A DNA stretch of 64,000 nucleotides, taken from assembly GCA_031546985.1 (NCBI GenBank), contig JAVBJN010000057.1:60319-124318 (forward strand). The letters run 5' to 3'. A program made the translations under genes and the position numbers. The first letter of the stretch is position 1; each line of letters begins with the position of its first letter. The notes under the pieces are model-generated. The model saw only the letters and a list, made by a program, of their open reading frames with translations. It was not told the origin of the DNA and ran no database searches. This DNA comes from JAVBJN01 sp031546985 (GTDB lineage: Bacteria; Bacteroidota; Bacteroidia; Chitinophagales; Chitinophagaceae). Of this stretch, positions 27,288 through 36,411 are shown piece after piece.

Positions 27288-27749
27288 TTAGAATGTTCTT
27301 ATCCAGGGGCGGTGTGCGAGCGGAGAAAAAGGCCAGGGAATAATAGCGAGTATCAGTAAAAGCGCCAAACCATACCAAACCAGCAACACGCGGAACTTCA
27401 TCCCACTATCCTGTACCCGTTTGGCACGTGCCGATCCCAATGTGATCAACGCGATGGCGGTAACCATCAATACCATATGCAGCAGTCCAAAAAATGCAGG
27501 TTCTCCGTTCAATTCCGTCGGGTGGGATAGATAGTATTTCGCCATTGGACTTTGCCCATACAATACCAGGCCCAGCATAAGCTGTATGTGCGATATTGTA
27601 GCCGTCCAATGCCGGATAGCATCATCGGCCTTACCAAAGTGTTTGCGCTGCGCATACCCACGCCAAAACCAGATGAGTGCAAACAACAAACCCAACAATA
27701 CCAGCCAGCGAAAGATAGAATGCGCCGTAAGAAAATACAGATACGTCAT
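27288..27749 (-). CDS. Four-helix membrane protein
   Basis: A 153-residue integral membrane protein with four hydrophobic helices (about 12-30, 48-66, 83-103 and 125-142). Helices or their ends carry histidines (LTAHSIFRW, TISHIQLMLG, GLLHMVLM), so heme binding like a small cytochrome b is possible but not shown. I do not recognise the family with certainty. ATG 27749 lies 20 bases downstream of an operator identical in its core to the one in front of the tetR gene; the rhodanese gene follows at once. Confidence 0.75.
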   Translation of the reverse strand: MTYLYFLTAHSIFRWLVLLGLLFALIWFWRGYAQRKHFGKADDAIRHWTATISHIQLMLGLVLYGQSPMAKYYLSHPTELNGEPAFFGLLHMVLMVTAIALITLGSARAKRVQDSGMKFRVLLVWYGLALLLILAIIPWPFSPLAHRPWIRTF

Positions 27750-27768
27750 TGCCAATAGAGTTTCACAA

Positions 27769-27784
27769 CATACCAATTAGTATG
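27769..27784. promoter_or_regulatory. TetR operator, copy 1
   Basis: CATACCAATTAGTATG, with CATAC/GTATG arms. It shares the 19-base block ATACCAATTAGTATGTTTT with the site at 28395, which lies just before the tetR start codon. Confidence 0.75.
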
Positions 27785-27802
27785 TTTTTATAGTTAAAAA
27801 AA

Positions 27803-28390
27803 TCAGGATAAACCCGACAGGTAATTTTTAAGTTCTTTTAAATACGTTTGGTACCCTGTAGTACCCAATAGTTTGCCCATATTGCGCGCGCCGCCATAAC
27901 CGGCGGTAACAAAAACAGCCACCTGCTTCGCATTCACATCCCTGCGTACGCTGCCATTGGCTATACCACGGGTAATGCTCTTCTGGATTGCCTCCTGCCA
28001 TTGGGTAACCAGTTTTAATAATGCCACTTTAAAATCGGCATTTACCGGCGCCATCTCTTCTACCAGATTAATGGCGGGGCAGCCATAGGCCACAATAAAA
28101 AACGGGTTGGTGAGCAAGAGTCCCTTCATCATTTTATAGATCTCTTTAACAGGATCAGCAGCATTCAGCAAGGGACGCACCAGTGTTTCGTACATACCCG
28201 GGTACATTACTTCATGTACCATCGCCAGCCCCATATCATCTTTGGTCTTGAAATGATAAAAAAACGCACCCTTTGTCACTTTGGTGGTAGCGATAATATC
28301 GTCTATACTGGTAGTCTGGTACCCGTTGCGGTATACCAACTCAAACGCCTTTTCGAGAATGAGCTTGCGGGTTGCTTCTGCCTTTGACAT
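27803..28390 (-). CDS. TetR/AcrR-family regulator
   Basis: A 195-residue repressor. The N-terminal helix-turn-helix is TSIDDIIATTKVTKGAFFYHFKTKDDM, diagnostic for TetR (TKGAFYHHF-type); the C-terminal region is an all-helical ligand domain containing a Cys in FIVAYGCPAINL. The start is the ATG at 28390, only 5 bases from the operator at 28395-28410, so it most likely represses itself. A second copy of the operator precedes the downstream membrane protein/rhodanese pair, which should belong to the same regulon. Confidence 0.92.
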   Translation of the reverse strand: MSKAEATRKLILEKAFELVYRNGYQTTSIDDIIATTKVTKGAFFYHFKTKDDMGLAMVHEVMYPGMYETLVRPLLNAADPVKEIYKMMKGLLLTNPFFIVAYGCPAINLVEEMAPVNADFKVALLKLVTQWQEAIQKSITRGIANGSVRRDVNAKQVAVFVTAGYGGARNMGKLLGTTGYQTYLKELKNYLSGLS

Positions 28391-28394
28391 AAAA

Positions 28395-28410
28395 GATACC
28401 AATTAGTATG
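28395..28410. promoter_or_regulatory. TetR operator, copy 2
   Basis: GATACCAATTAGTATG immediately upstream of the tetR start codon; same core as copy 1 at 27769. Confidence 0.75.
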
Positions 28411-28481
28411 TTTTGCAAACATAGCTAAAAAGCAATTACAGCTTGTTACTTTTTAAAAAATGAGAATCGGGTGACAATTAC

Positions 28482-28976
28482 CTAAGCCCGCGTCCAGCGT
28501 TGCATATACGGATAAGGCTGTGTCGTTTTTGCAGCAGCGGTTGGCGCGTCATATGCCAATCCTATATATTGCAGCATGGGCAACCCCAGCACACGACCAG
28601 CCTGAAAATTCTGTATCAGAGATTCGTTTCCGCCTTTGTATCCGTGTTCGTGAAACACAATTTTGGGATCGATCCCCAGGTGCGTACTAGCCGCATATGA
28701 CCAGGCAATAGCCATCATTTCTTCTGCGCCATGGTCTTTACGTTCGGCAATGCTACCGGCATTTAAAGAGGCACGCTCGGCCAAAGGCACCACGGCAATA
28801 TGCCCGGCTTCGTGCAGCAGGTCTCCGGGATAGCTCAGCTTTTCTTTATCGATATGCAGCTCGCCTTGTTCAATGGAAATACCAGGCAGGAAACAGGCTG
28901 TTTCTACCGTACGGAAAACAGTGCGGATACCAATAGATTCAATAAAATCTGTAATCTGCTGCAGCGTGGCATTCAT
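28482..28976 (-). CDS. Unrecognised protein with HEAGH motif
   Basis: A 164-residue, probably cytosolic protein (no signal peptide or membrane segment). It contains DLLHEAGHIAVVP at about residue 52, an HExxH zinc-protease-like motif, and downstream acidic residues (GAEEMMAIAWSYAA) that could offer a third ligand, as in gluzincins. I do not recognise the family. It stands alone between the tetR promoter and the cytochrome/peroxidase pair. Confidence 0.7.
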   Translation of the reverse strand: MNATLQQITDFIESIGIRTVFRTVETACFLPGISIEQGELHIDKEKLSYPGDLLHEAGHIAVVPLAERASLNAGSIAERKDHGAEEMMAIAWSYAASTHLGIDPKIVFHEHGYKGGNESLIQNFQAGRVLGLPMLQYIGLAYDAPTAAAKTTQPYPYMQRWTRA

Positions 28977-29013
28977 GGCTTCTTTTCAATTTGGTGGCGC
29001 CTAAAGATAAGAA

Positions 29014-29042
29014 AAGCAGCAACCTTTAAGGGATTGCTGCTT
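29014..29042 (-). terminator. Terminator downstream of the cytochrome c gene
   Basis: AAGCAGCAA / TTGCTGCTT stem with an 11-nt loop, just 3' of the minus-strand cytochrome gene. Confidence 0.65.
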
Positions 29043-29063
29043 ATTGTTTTATTGCGGGTAACG

Positions 29064-29435
29064 CTAAGGCGTATTCTTTTTCTTATACATCAGAAAAGTG
29101 CTGATAAGGCCCAATTCTTCGGCAGTTACCCGCTCATCTGGCAATGAATTTTCATGTTTTTCATTGGTTACCCGTATTTCATAACCCTTAATCTGCTCTG
29201 GCGTAAAATCGGGAATAACCGGCTTTCCTTTTACAGTGGTATTATGACAACCGCCACAATTGATCTGGTACAGCACCAGCCCTTTATCGCACTGTTCGGC
29301 AAATGCGGCTCGTACCTGCTCCGACATTGCAGCAGGAAATTCATAAGCTACCTTTTTGCTTTTTTGCGCCAGGCAGGTAGAATGCGCTACAACCAATGCA
29401 AAGAGAATGTTGAGTTTCTTGTTCATATCCTTCAT
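29064..29435 (-). CDS. Small c-type cytochrome
   Basis: A 123-residue periplasmic protein with signal peptide (residues ~4-24) and one heme c site, CGGCH, at about residue 60. A Met near the C-terminus (FLMYKKK) may be the distal ligand. Starts at Met1 or Met4 are equally possible. Its start codon sits one base after the stop of the di-heme peroxidase gene, so the two are translationally coupled and it is the obvious candidate electron partner of that enzyme. Confidence 0.8.
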   Translation of the reverse strand: MKDMNKKLNILFALVVAHSTCLAQKSKKVAYEFPAAMSEQVRAAFAEQCDKGLVLYQINCGGCHNTTVKGKPVIPDFTPEQIKGYEIRVTNEKHENSLPDERVTAEELGLISTFLMYKKKNTP

Positions 29436-29436
29436 T

Positions 29437-31362
29437 TTAATACAACCCGCCTACCTTACGCTTGTTCCACTGTTTGTTGGAAGAACGGGGCAGTTGTACG
29501 GGCGGTTTTTCAAATTCTATGTTTTCGTTGAGGGCAGTCATAAATTCGATGAGCTGCTTTTTTTCTTTTCCGGTTAGTTTCAATGAATCGGAAGACAGTG
29601 TTTGGTTGGGCACATCCAACCCACGGCCTGCGCCACCACCGGCATTGTAAAAATCAACCACCTGCTCCAGTGTAGTAAACACACCATTGTGCATATACGG
29701 CATGGTGCGCGCAGCATTGCGAATGGTTCCGGTGCGGAAGGCTTGCAGGGTTTCTTTGGCCGGGTTTACCAGGTAGCGGCCACTGTCCTTACTGAGCCGG
29801 GAGAAAGCAGTATCGGAAGGCACGCCCAGCACTTCAAACTCAGAGCCTGCATACGGTGGTTTAACACCATTGAACTGGGGCACAAAATGGCAAGTGCCAC
29901 ATTGCGCCTTACTCATAAACAGGTTAAAGCCTTGGCGCGCATCTGCGGTAAGGGTAGCATTACCATTCATGGCAGCATCAAAAGGAGCGTAATACCGGCT
30001 AAACTTAGCATAGTAATAAGTGAGGGCAGCGGAAATGTGCTCAAACGTAATTTCTTTTTCCTGCGGGGTATACTTCAATAGTTTATTGAACACTTGCTTA
30101 TACTCCTTGCAACTCATTACCCTCTTTAGTATCTCCTTTTCTTCTCCGCCCATTTCTACCGGGTTGGTAATAACGGCTTTGGATTGGTGCTGCAAAGTAT
30201 AATGCTTACCATCGGCCATAATGAGATGGTTGTACACTGCATTAACCAATGTAGGTGTATTGCGAGGCAAAAATTCTTTGTGGTTAAACTGTGGCGATGT
30301 GGCCATAACCGTATCTGTAAAAAACTCTGTAGGCTTGTGACAGGAGGCGCAGCTGCGCTCATTATTCCCGGATAGAATGGGGTCGTAAAACAACAGTTTA
30401 CCCACCCTGTCCAGCTCGGCCAATGCAGCTGTATCGTCCATGCGCAGAAAGATCCCTTTTGGATTTTGCCCGTTGTACAGCGTTTTGCTGAATACTGATT
30501 CCGCCCTTTTGTTTAAAGCAAAATCGACCATGCTTTGCGACCGCACTTTGTATTGCAGTATGAGTTTCTGGTTCTGTGCAAACAACGGATTCACATAATC
30601 GCGGATAAATGCAAAATGGTCGAAGGCTTCAAAATCGGCAGGCTGCGCATCTGCAAAGGCAATACCCTTTTTGTACAATTCCAGGTACGCATCCGGCAAT
30701 GGCGTTTCGGGAAAACTTTCGTTAAACAATTGGTAAGATCTGAAAACATCTGCCATCATTAACCGCAGTTCGGGAATGATCTGCTCCGCATCGGGGCATT
30801 CAAAACCGGTGGTGTAAATAGATGCCAGGTTGAGCAGGTACAAACGGTTGCACAAATAAAAGTGGTGAAACGTTTGCAGTTGGCTGGTAATAGAATCGGC
30901 GGCATACACAGGAGTGGCGGCCATCGACAAACGGATAAGCGATTGCAGGGAATCTTTATTCCGGTCTGCTTCATCAAGGTAGAGATAAGCCAGCGTAAGG
31001 CCCGCGCCTTCGCGCTTGTAGGGCTTTTCAAATTTCTCGAACACTTCGGTTTCCCACTCTACCGGCAATGGGCCATTGATCTGCTTGTAAGCGATAGGCT
31101 CTAGGTAGCGCACCCAAAAATCCATGCTTTTCATCTGGTTGCGGGCCAGCTGTATTTTTTGACGGATGGCTGCTACATCGGCATCGGATTGCAAATCACT
31201 TTTTTGAACACATTGCGCCAACTCCTGCAAGCTGTTGTTGAGGTGCGTAAGCTGCTGCTGGTAGTTGGTTTCATACACACCGGAGCGCTGTTCGTTCCGA
31301 AACGAAAAACAGAGGAGGATGATGGTACTTACAAATAAAGAAAGGACAATTTTCTGCTTCAT
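29437..31362 (-). CDS. Di-heme cytochrome c peroxidase (MauG/CcpA type) with helical N-terminal extension
   Basis: A 641-residue periplasmic enzyme. The C-terminal ~340 residues form the CCP domain with two heme c motifs, SCASCHK and QCGTCHF, and the conserved MPYMHNGVFTTLEQVVDFYNAGGG near the end. CCPs reduce hydrogen peroxide or oxidise other substrates using electrons from small cytochromes. About 280 extra N-terminal residues are mostly helical (INGPLPVEWETEVFEKFEKPYKREG), of a kind seen fused to such peroxidases in Bacteroidota; function unknown. Coupled to the downstream small cytochrome gene. Confidence 0.87.
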   Translation of the reverse strand: MKQKIVLSLFVSTIILLCFSFRNEQRSGVYETNYQQQLTHLNNSLQELAQCVQKSDLQSDADVAAIRQKIQLARNQMKSMDFWVRYLEPIAYKQINGPLPVEWETEVFEKFEKPYKREGAGLTLAYLYLDEADRNKDSLQSLIRLSMAATPVYAADSITSQLQTFHHFYLCNRLYLLNLASIYTTGFECPDAEQIIPELRLMMADVFRSYQLFNESFPETPLPDAYLELYKKGIAFADAQPADFEAFDHFAFIRDYVNPLFAQNQKLILQYKVRSQSMVDFALNKRAESVFSKTLYNGQNPKGIFLRMDDTAALAELDRVGKLLFYDPILSGNNERSCASCHKPTEFFTDTVMATSPQFNHKEFLPRNTPTLVNAVYNHLIMADGKHYTLQHQSKAVITNPVEMGGEEKEILKRVMSCKEYKQVFNKLLKYTPQEKEITFEHISAALTYYYAKFSRYYAPFDAAMNGNATLTADARQGFNLFMSKAQCGTCHFVPQFNGVKPPYAGSEFEVLGVPSDTAFSRLSKDSGRYLVNPAKETLQAFRTGTIRNAARTMPYMHNGVFTTLEQVVDFYNAGGGAGRGLDVPNQTLSSDSLKLTGKEKKQLIEFMTALNENIEFEKPPVQLPRSSNKQWNKRKVGGLY

Positions 31363-31400
31363 AACCGTTACACAATCGGGTTTGTCCGCTAAAATGAATA

Positions 31401-31431
31401 TAACGGAGCACGTACTGGACGTGCTCCGTTA
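31401..31431 (-). terminator. Terminator downstream of the phytase-like gene
   Basis: Perfect 13-bp stem TAACGGAGCACGT / ACGTGCTCCGTTA with a 5-nt loop, between the 3' end of the gene at 31456 and the peroxidase start. Confidence 0.8.
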
Positions 31432-31455
31432 AAGGGTTATTGAGGATGTTGCGAA

Positions 31456-34400
31456 TTAGTGCTGTACAACCATTTTCATTTTGGTTACCTGGCTTTCAGA
31501 TGCGATCTGAACAAAGTAGGTACCATTAACCAATGATGAAGTATTTACGATGAGGTGTTGCTCACCGGCATTCAGGCGTTGGTCAATGGCCTGCATTACT
31601 TCTTTACCATCTACACCAAACACACTTACAATAATGTGTTCTGCTTTTTTCAGGGTCAGCTCAATGGTAGCTGCATCGCCTGTTGGGTTAGGATACAGTT
31701 TGGCAAAACCATTGGCAGCAGATACGTTGTTGATGCCGGTTGGTGTGTTGCCAATACCTTGCAGGGCAAACATGTAGTTGCTTTCGTCGGCATCATCATT
31801 TACGATGGTGATAACCGAGCTGCGAATGCCGGCAGAGAGTGGCGCAAACTGAACAGTGATATCTTTGGTTGCACCCACAGCAATATTCAGCGGGAAGGTT
31901 GGCGCGGCAGTTAAGGTAAACTCACCTGCATTGGCTCCGGAGAACGCGATGCTGTTTACGACCAGCTCAGCCAAACCTGTATTCTGAATGGTGAACGTGC
32001 GGGTTTGTGTAGCATTGATGTTTACACTACCAAAATCGGTGTGGTTAGACAAACCAGCGGTAAGGTCACCGTTAGAAATGTTCTGGTTATTGCCTTTCAG
32101 GTTTATCTCAGGAGATACGCCTGTACCTTTAATGGCTACTTTATAATCAGACTCGTTAAAGTCGTTGTTCATTACTTTCAGGCTTGCAGTACGGTCACCG
32201 TTAACAGCCGGAGTAAATTGTACTGTAACAGCTTGTGTACCGTTAACAGCCACATTGAATGGGAAAGCAGGAGGCGTTACCAGAGCAAAATCTGCAGCGT
32301 TTGCGCCTTCCAGTGCAATGCTTTTTACAACCAGACTACCAGGACCAGCGTTTTTGATGTCGAAAGTTTTGGTGATGAATACACCGGTTTTAACGTTACC
32401 AAAATCGGTATTGTCGGCAGTTGCAGGTGTAATATCGCCAGACTCGATATTGATGCCATTGCCTTGCAGGCTTACTTCGGGGTTAGCGTTATACGTATCA
32501 GGATTGTACATGGCCAGCAACTGACCACCTTCTACTACTTCGCCAGCGATACCGTAGTGTGCCTGATCGGACAGCAGGAACATACCAGGGCCCAGAATCT
32601 CCTGTACATCCAGGATACCAGATGCTTCTTCGTCCTGTGTCAGGTAGTTGGCACCATTCGATAAGAAACGGGTGCTATCGTGCACACCAACTGTTTTGAG
32701 TACATCGGTAGCGATATCGTATTGCAATACTCTACCCAGGTGCACATTACCACCTACGTCTTCGGTAAGCAGGATGTGACCAAAATGATCAATGGTCAGG
32801 TTATCCAGCATTTTCTGGCCTTCGGTACCATCCAGCACCGCAGTTACCGTACCACCCAGACTTGGGTTGCTGATGTTGGTAAAATGCAGTTTCCACAAAC
32901 GGCTTGGACTGGTAACAGAGTTAGTGGTAGCAAAGTAGAAATCATTAGGGTTGGAAGGATCCCATGCGCCATCTTCGGGACGCAGGAACTGGGTTACACC
33001 CGCATTGTTACTGTTGGTCTGCAAGGTAGCGCCAGTCATGTTCTGTACATTACCCATGCTTACCATTGAAAACGCGGTGTTGGGCGCAGGCACACCGGCA
33101 CTGGTTTCTGTAAGCAAACCGTTAACGGCTATACCAAACAGTTTACCATTGGTTAAACCCGCTTTTTCAATCTCTGTTCCGGAGTTGGTTTTGTTGCCTA
33201 CATAAACATATACCTGACCTGGGGTAGAATCGTCCATACCTATTACGATAGTGGTATCGCTTGGCGCTGGACAAGCTACAGCGTTCTCAAAAGAGAATTT
33301 ACCCAGCAAAGGCAGTTCGTAAGAAGTACCACCGTTAGGACCGGTTACAATGTGTGCAAAAGCACGGCCTTCATTACCGGTTTCTTCACCATTCATAAAC
33401 ATACGCTCCTGTGTTCCTTTACCGGTAGCGCTGTTATAAAATGCGCTGATTGCAGGCATATCTGCAGAGCAGAAACGACCCATTGCAGCATTGGCAGAAG
33501 GGAAAGCCGAGTTATAAGTAGTGTAGCTGTTGGTAAGCGTGTTCCAGAGGTTAATACGCTGGATGAGATCGCCACCACTTACTACAGACAGGTCATTTTT
33601 ATTGATGATCCATTTAGAAACAAACGCACCGGCAGAACCATGTGCACGGGCCACACCCGAAGTATTTCCAAACTCGTGGTTAGATACCAGTGTAAAGGTA
33701 CCGTTGCCATTATCGAAAGCACCCAAACCATCTGGCGTACCGCACATTTTATAACCACCTACTACATCTGTAGCGGTAATGATAGAAGTGAATTTCACAT
33801 TCTGCGCGGCAGACACCAGGTAAGGCGCCTGAGAGCTGCTCTGGCCGGTTACACCCTGGCCCAGCGTAGGTACATTGGCAATAAAACCAGTGAGTTTGTT
33901 AGTACCCTGCAAACCATATTTAAATACATGGCTCAGGTTGGTGGTAGCAGTAGCAATACCGTTTTCGGCAGGCGAAGACTGGCCGTAATCGTTATCGTTA
34001 CAAATAACAATGGTACTGTCGTTCAGGATGGCCAAACCTTCGGCTTTATCCAGTGCAGAAGGCCATGCGTTGGCCAGCAGATCCATGAACAATGTTTTCT
34101 TAACCGGAACGATGCTTTTACCAGCAAGGCCGGTAGAATCTACCAGGGCTTCCAGTGTAAGACCACCGTACAGGCCGGAGTTTACGTTGGTAGCGCCATT
34201 GATATTGATTTTGTAAACACGTTTAATATCGGTAGTTCCGCGCAGGGCAGCTTCCAGCACCAGGAAAGTACTGTCGTTGATGGCCGCCATGTCGCCGATT
34301 TTCCAGTCTTTCAGACGAATCTGGTTAGAACCGGTGCCAATCACACCATCATTCAGGTAAGCAAACATGCGGGTAGCATTGGTAGCCGGATCAATCTCCA

Positions 34401-35211
34401 GGATACGGTGCACACGGCTGGCTTCGCCAATAGCAGTGGTCGGGTACAGGATCGGACTTTGGATAACGGCATAAATTTTACCATTGGGAGCAATGGTAAT
34501 GCCTTCAAAACCACGGTTATTTTTACGGTATTTAAATACAGAATCGATTTGCACATCCTGGGGTTGTGCGCCGGCAACGTTGGCAAAAGGCGTATACCTT
34601 TTGATTACCACACCGTTCGGGTTCATTTTCCAGATGGTGGGACCACCTTCTTCACAAACCCAGAAATTGCCGTCTTTATCTACTGCCAGACCTTCGGCAT
34701 CAATGCCCCAGATGTCTTTAGCAGCAACCTTAGCGTTGAAATTAGCGCAGTTCAGCACGGTATCTGTAGAGGCCACTTCGGCTGCGGTGCTTCCAAAACC
34801 TGTAGGGTTAATGATACCGGTAGCACCAGTGCCATCAGGGCGCTTCATGGTAATGGTCTGCAGGATTTGTACAGAATCACCATTGAGTCTTACCCTGTGA
34901 ATTTTGGGTGCATACGTAGGGAAAGCATAGATCTTATCGTAAGTAGGACGGCAGGCAGATGGATTGGCGTTAGCCGCATCTACATTCACCCCTCTGTCGG
35001 AACAGATCCAGTACTCCTTACCATTGGAGCCTGCAACAGGATAAATACCGGAGAAACCCGCTTCCCGGAAGCTGATGCCCTGGAAAGTGCCGATGGCCGC
35101 AGAATTATTGTTTTTATAATCCTGCAGCATGTTAATCTGGGCCGAGGCTTCCGTCTGTGCGGCAGACAGGAAACCCAGACAAACGACTGTGGTTAATAGA
35201 TTTTTTTTCAT
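31456..35211 (-). CDS. Secreted phytase-like / PhoX-like protein with choice-of-anchor D repeats and T9SS domain
   Basis: A 1251-residue secreted protein. Residues ~35-440 resemble the esterase-like-activity-of-phytase propeller (EYWICSDRGVNVD, GIDAEGLAVDKDGNFWVCEEGGP, FEGITIAPNGKIYAV). Residues ~460-910 contain a second propeller with NHEFGN, FMNGEETGNEGRAFA and FLRPEDGAWDPSNPNDFYF, reminiscent of the PhoX/DUF839 alkaline phosphatase family. Two choice-of-anchor-D beta-sandwiches follow (about 930-1145; TDFGNVKTG and TDFGSVNIN), then a T9SS sorting domain (LYPNPTGDAATIEL ... TYFVQIASESQVTKMKMVVQ). It may act in phosphorus scavenging, but activity is inferred. Single gene with its own terminator. 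Confidence 0.8.
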   Translation of the reverse strand: MKKNLLTTVVCLGFLSAAQTEASAQINMLQDYKNNNSAAIGTFQGISFREAGFSGIYPVAGSNGKEYWICSDRGVNVDAANANPSACRPTYDKIYAFPTYAPKIHRVRLNGDSVQILQTITMKRPDGTGATGIINPTGFGSTAAEVASTDTVLNCANFNAKVAAKDIWGIDAEGLAVDKDGNFWVCEEGGPTIWKMNPNGVVIKRYTPFANVAGAQPQDVQIDSVFKYRKNNRGFEGITIAPNGKIYAVIQSPILYPTTAIGEASRVHRILEIDPATNATRMFAYLNDGVIGTGSNQIRLKDWKIGDMAAINDSTFLVLEAALRGTTDIKRVYKININGATNVNSGLYGGLTLEALVDSTGLAGKSIVPVKKTLFMDLLANAWPSALDKAEGLAILNDSTIVICNDNDYGQSSPAENGIATATTNLSHVFKYGLQGTNKLTGFIANVPTLGQGVTGQSSSQAPYLVSAAQNVKFTSIITATDVVGGYKMCGTPDGLGAFDNGNGTFTLVSNHEFGNTSGVARAHGSAGAFVSKWIINKNDLSVVSGGDLIQRINLWNTLTNSYTTYNSAFPSANAAMGRFCSADMPAISAFYNSATGKGTQERMFMNGEETGNEGRAFAHIVTGPNGGTSYELPLLGKFSFENAVACPAPSDTTIVIGMDDSTPGQVYVYVGNKTNSGTEIEKAGLTNGKLFGIAVNGLLTETSAGVPAPNTAFSMVSMGNVQNMTGATLQTNSNNAGVTQFLRPEDGAWDPSNPNDFYFATTNSVTSPSRLWKLHFTNISNPSLGGTVTAVLDGTEGQKMLDNLTIDHFGHILLTEDVGGNVHLGRVLQYDIATDVLKTVGVHDSTRFLSNGANYLTQDEEASGILDVQEILGPGMFLLSDQAHYGIAGEVVEGGQLLAMYNPDTYNANPEVSLQGNGINIESGDITPATADNTDFGNVKTGVFITKTFDIKNAGPGSLVVKSIALEGANAADFALVTPPAFPFNVAVNGTQAVTVQFTPAVNGDRTASLKVMNNDFNESDYKVAIKGTGVSPEINLKGNNQNISNGDLTAGLSNHTDFGSVNINATQTRTFTIQNTGLAELVVNSIAFSGANAGEFTLTAAPTFPLNIAVGATKDITVQFAPLSAGIRSSVITIVNDDADESNYMFALQGIGNTPTGINNVSAANGFAKLYPNPTGDAATIELTLKKAEHIIVSVFGVDGKEVMQAIDQRLNAGEQHLIVNTSSLVNGTYFVQIASESQVTKMKMVVQH

Positions 35212-35299
35212 AAAGCTAGTTTCTGTATTTGAGGGCGAAACTAGCCTTACAATGTTATGACACGATTAACAACACGTGACCAAATAGTCAACTTTAAGA

Positions 35300-36253
35300 T
35301 TAAGCGTCTGCCAGCTGGCGGGCTTTGCGCATACGGGCGAGGTTTACCAGCAGCACACCACCGAGAATGGTAGCGAGGCCGCCAATCTGCATTAAGGTTA
35401 CGTTTTCGTGCGCCAGAAAAACACCCAGCAACACCGCCACCACAGGGTTTACATACGCGTAGGTACTTACCTGCGTAGCAGACCTTACCTGCAGCAGCCA
35501 TACATAAGCGCTAAAGGCAACCAATGAACCCATTACCATCAGGTAGGCCAGGGCCATCCAGGAACGGGCACTCACTGCGTGTACGTCAAACGTGCTCCAC
35601 TCACCGTGGATTGCACTTACCGGTAAGAACATGATACCTGCCAGCAACATTTGCCAGGCGGTTTTCTGCATTACAGAACCTTCATCTTTGGTGTATTTAG
35701 AAAACAATGAACCACTGGCCCAGGCCACAATGCCCAGCATGGAAATACCAAAGCTGATGACTTTCATCTGACTGTTTTCCCCAGTAGTGTTCAGCATAGC
35801 CGAAGCCTGCTCTCCAAAAAGGAGAATAACCCCCAGAAATCCAATACCCAAGCCTGCCAGCGTTTCTTTACTGGAGAAATTTTGTTTCCACTGCGGCTTG
35901 TCCAATAATATAAACCAGATGGGCGCGGTAGCTACCAATATGGCCGCCAGTGCGCTGGGGAGGTATTGTTCTATAAATACCACAGCCCCGTTACCAATAA
36001 GCAAGAGCAGAAAACCGCTAACACCCGCATTGCGGATGGCTTTGGTGGGAATCACCTTCTTCTCGCGAATCAAACACCAGGTTAACAGAATACCACCTGC
36101 TGCCAGAAACCGGAAAGCAGCCATTAAAAATGGAGGAAGGGTTTCGAGCGCTACCAGGATAAAGTAATAGGTAGAGCCCCAGATGATATATACAGCGGCA
36201 AAAGCCAATATAACAAGTAGTGGAGATGCTTTGGATGCAACGGGCTGGTTCAT
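35300..36253 (-). CDS. EamA-family drug/metabolite transporter
   Basis: A 317-residue inner-membrane protein with ten hydrophobic segments in two EamA halves (AAVYIIWGSTYYFILVALET begins the first, FGISMLGIVAWASGSLFSKY the second). Members export metabolites or amino acids; substrate unknown. ATG 36253 is chosen because it immediately precedes the first membrane domain; the longer frame adds 16 unlikely residues. Confidence 0.87.
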   Translation of the reverse strand: MNQPVASKASPLLVILAFAAVYIIWGSTYYFILVALETLPPFLMAAFRFLAAGGILLTWCLIREKKVIPTKAIRNAGVSGFLLLLIGNGAVVFIEQYLPSALAAILVATAPIWFILLDKPQWKQNFSSKETLAGLGIGFLGVILLFGEQASAMLNTTGENSQMKVISFGISMLGIVAWASGSLFSKYTKDEGSVMQKTAWQMLLAGIMFLPVSAIHGEWSTFDVHAVSARSWMALAYLMVMGSLVAFSAYVWLLQVRSATQVSTYAYVNPVVAVLLGVFLAHENVTLMQIGGLATILGGVLLVNLARMRKARQLADA

Positions 36254-36411
36254 AAGGGTAAGTATAAATGCGGAATCCGCAGAAAACAGAGCACAAAGCA
36301 CGCTATTATTTTGATGACCAGCAAATTCATCCTGTTAAAAACCGTTAATGCTCAAGCATTTAAATTATACGATTTGTGGTTTACACCCCGGTATTCGTTT
36401 GGCAGTAATGA

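Noticed and set aside
33352..35196. A 614-codon open frame antisense to the phytase-like T9SS gene
   Set aside because: The sense frame has a signal peptide, domains and a sorting signal; the antisense frame is a codon-bias shadow with Cys/His/Ile-rich, non-domain composition.
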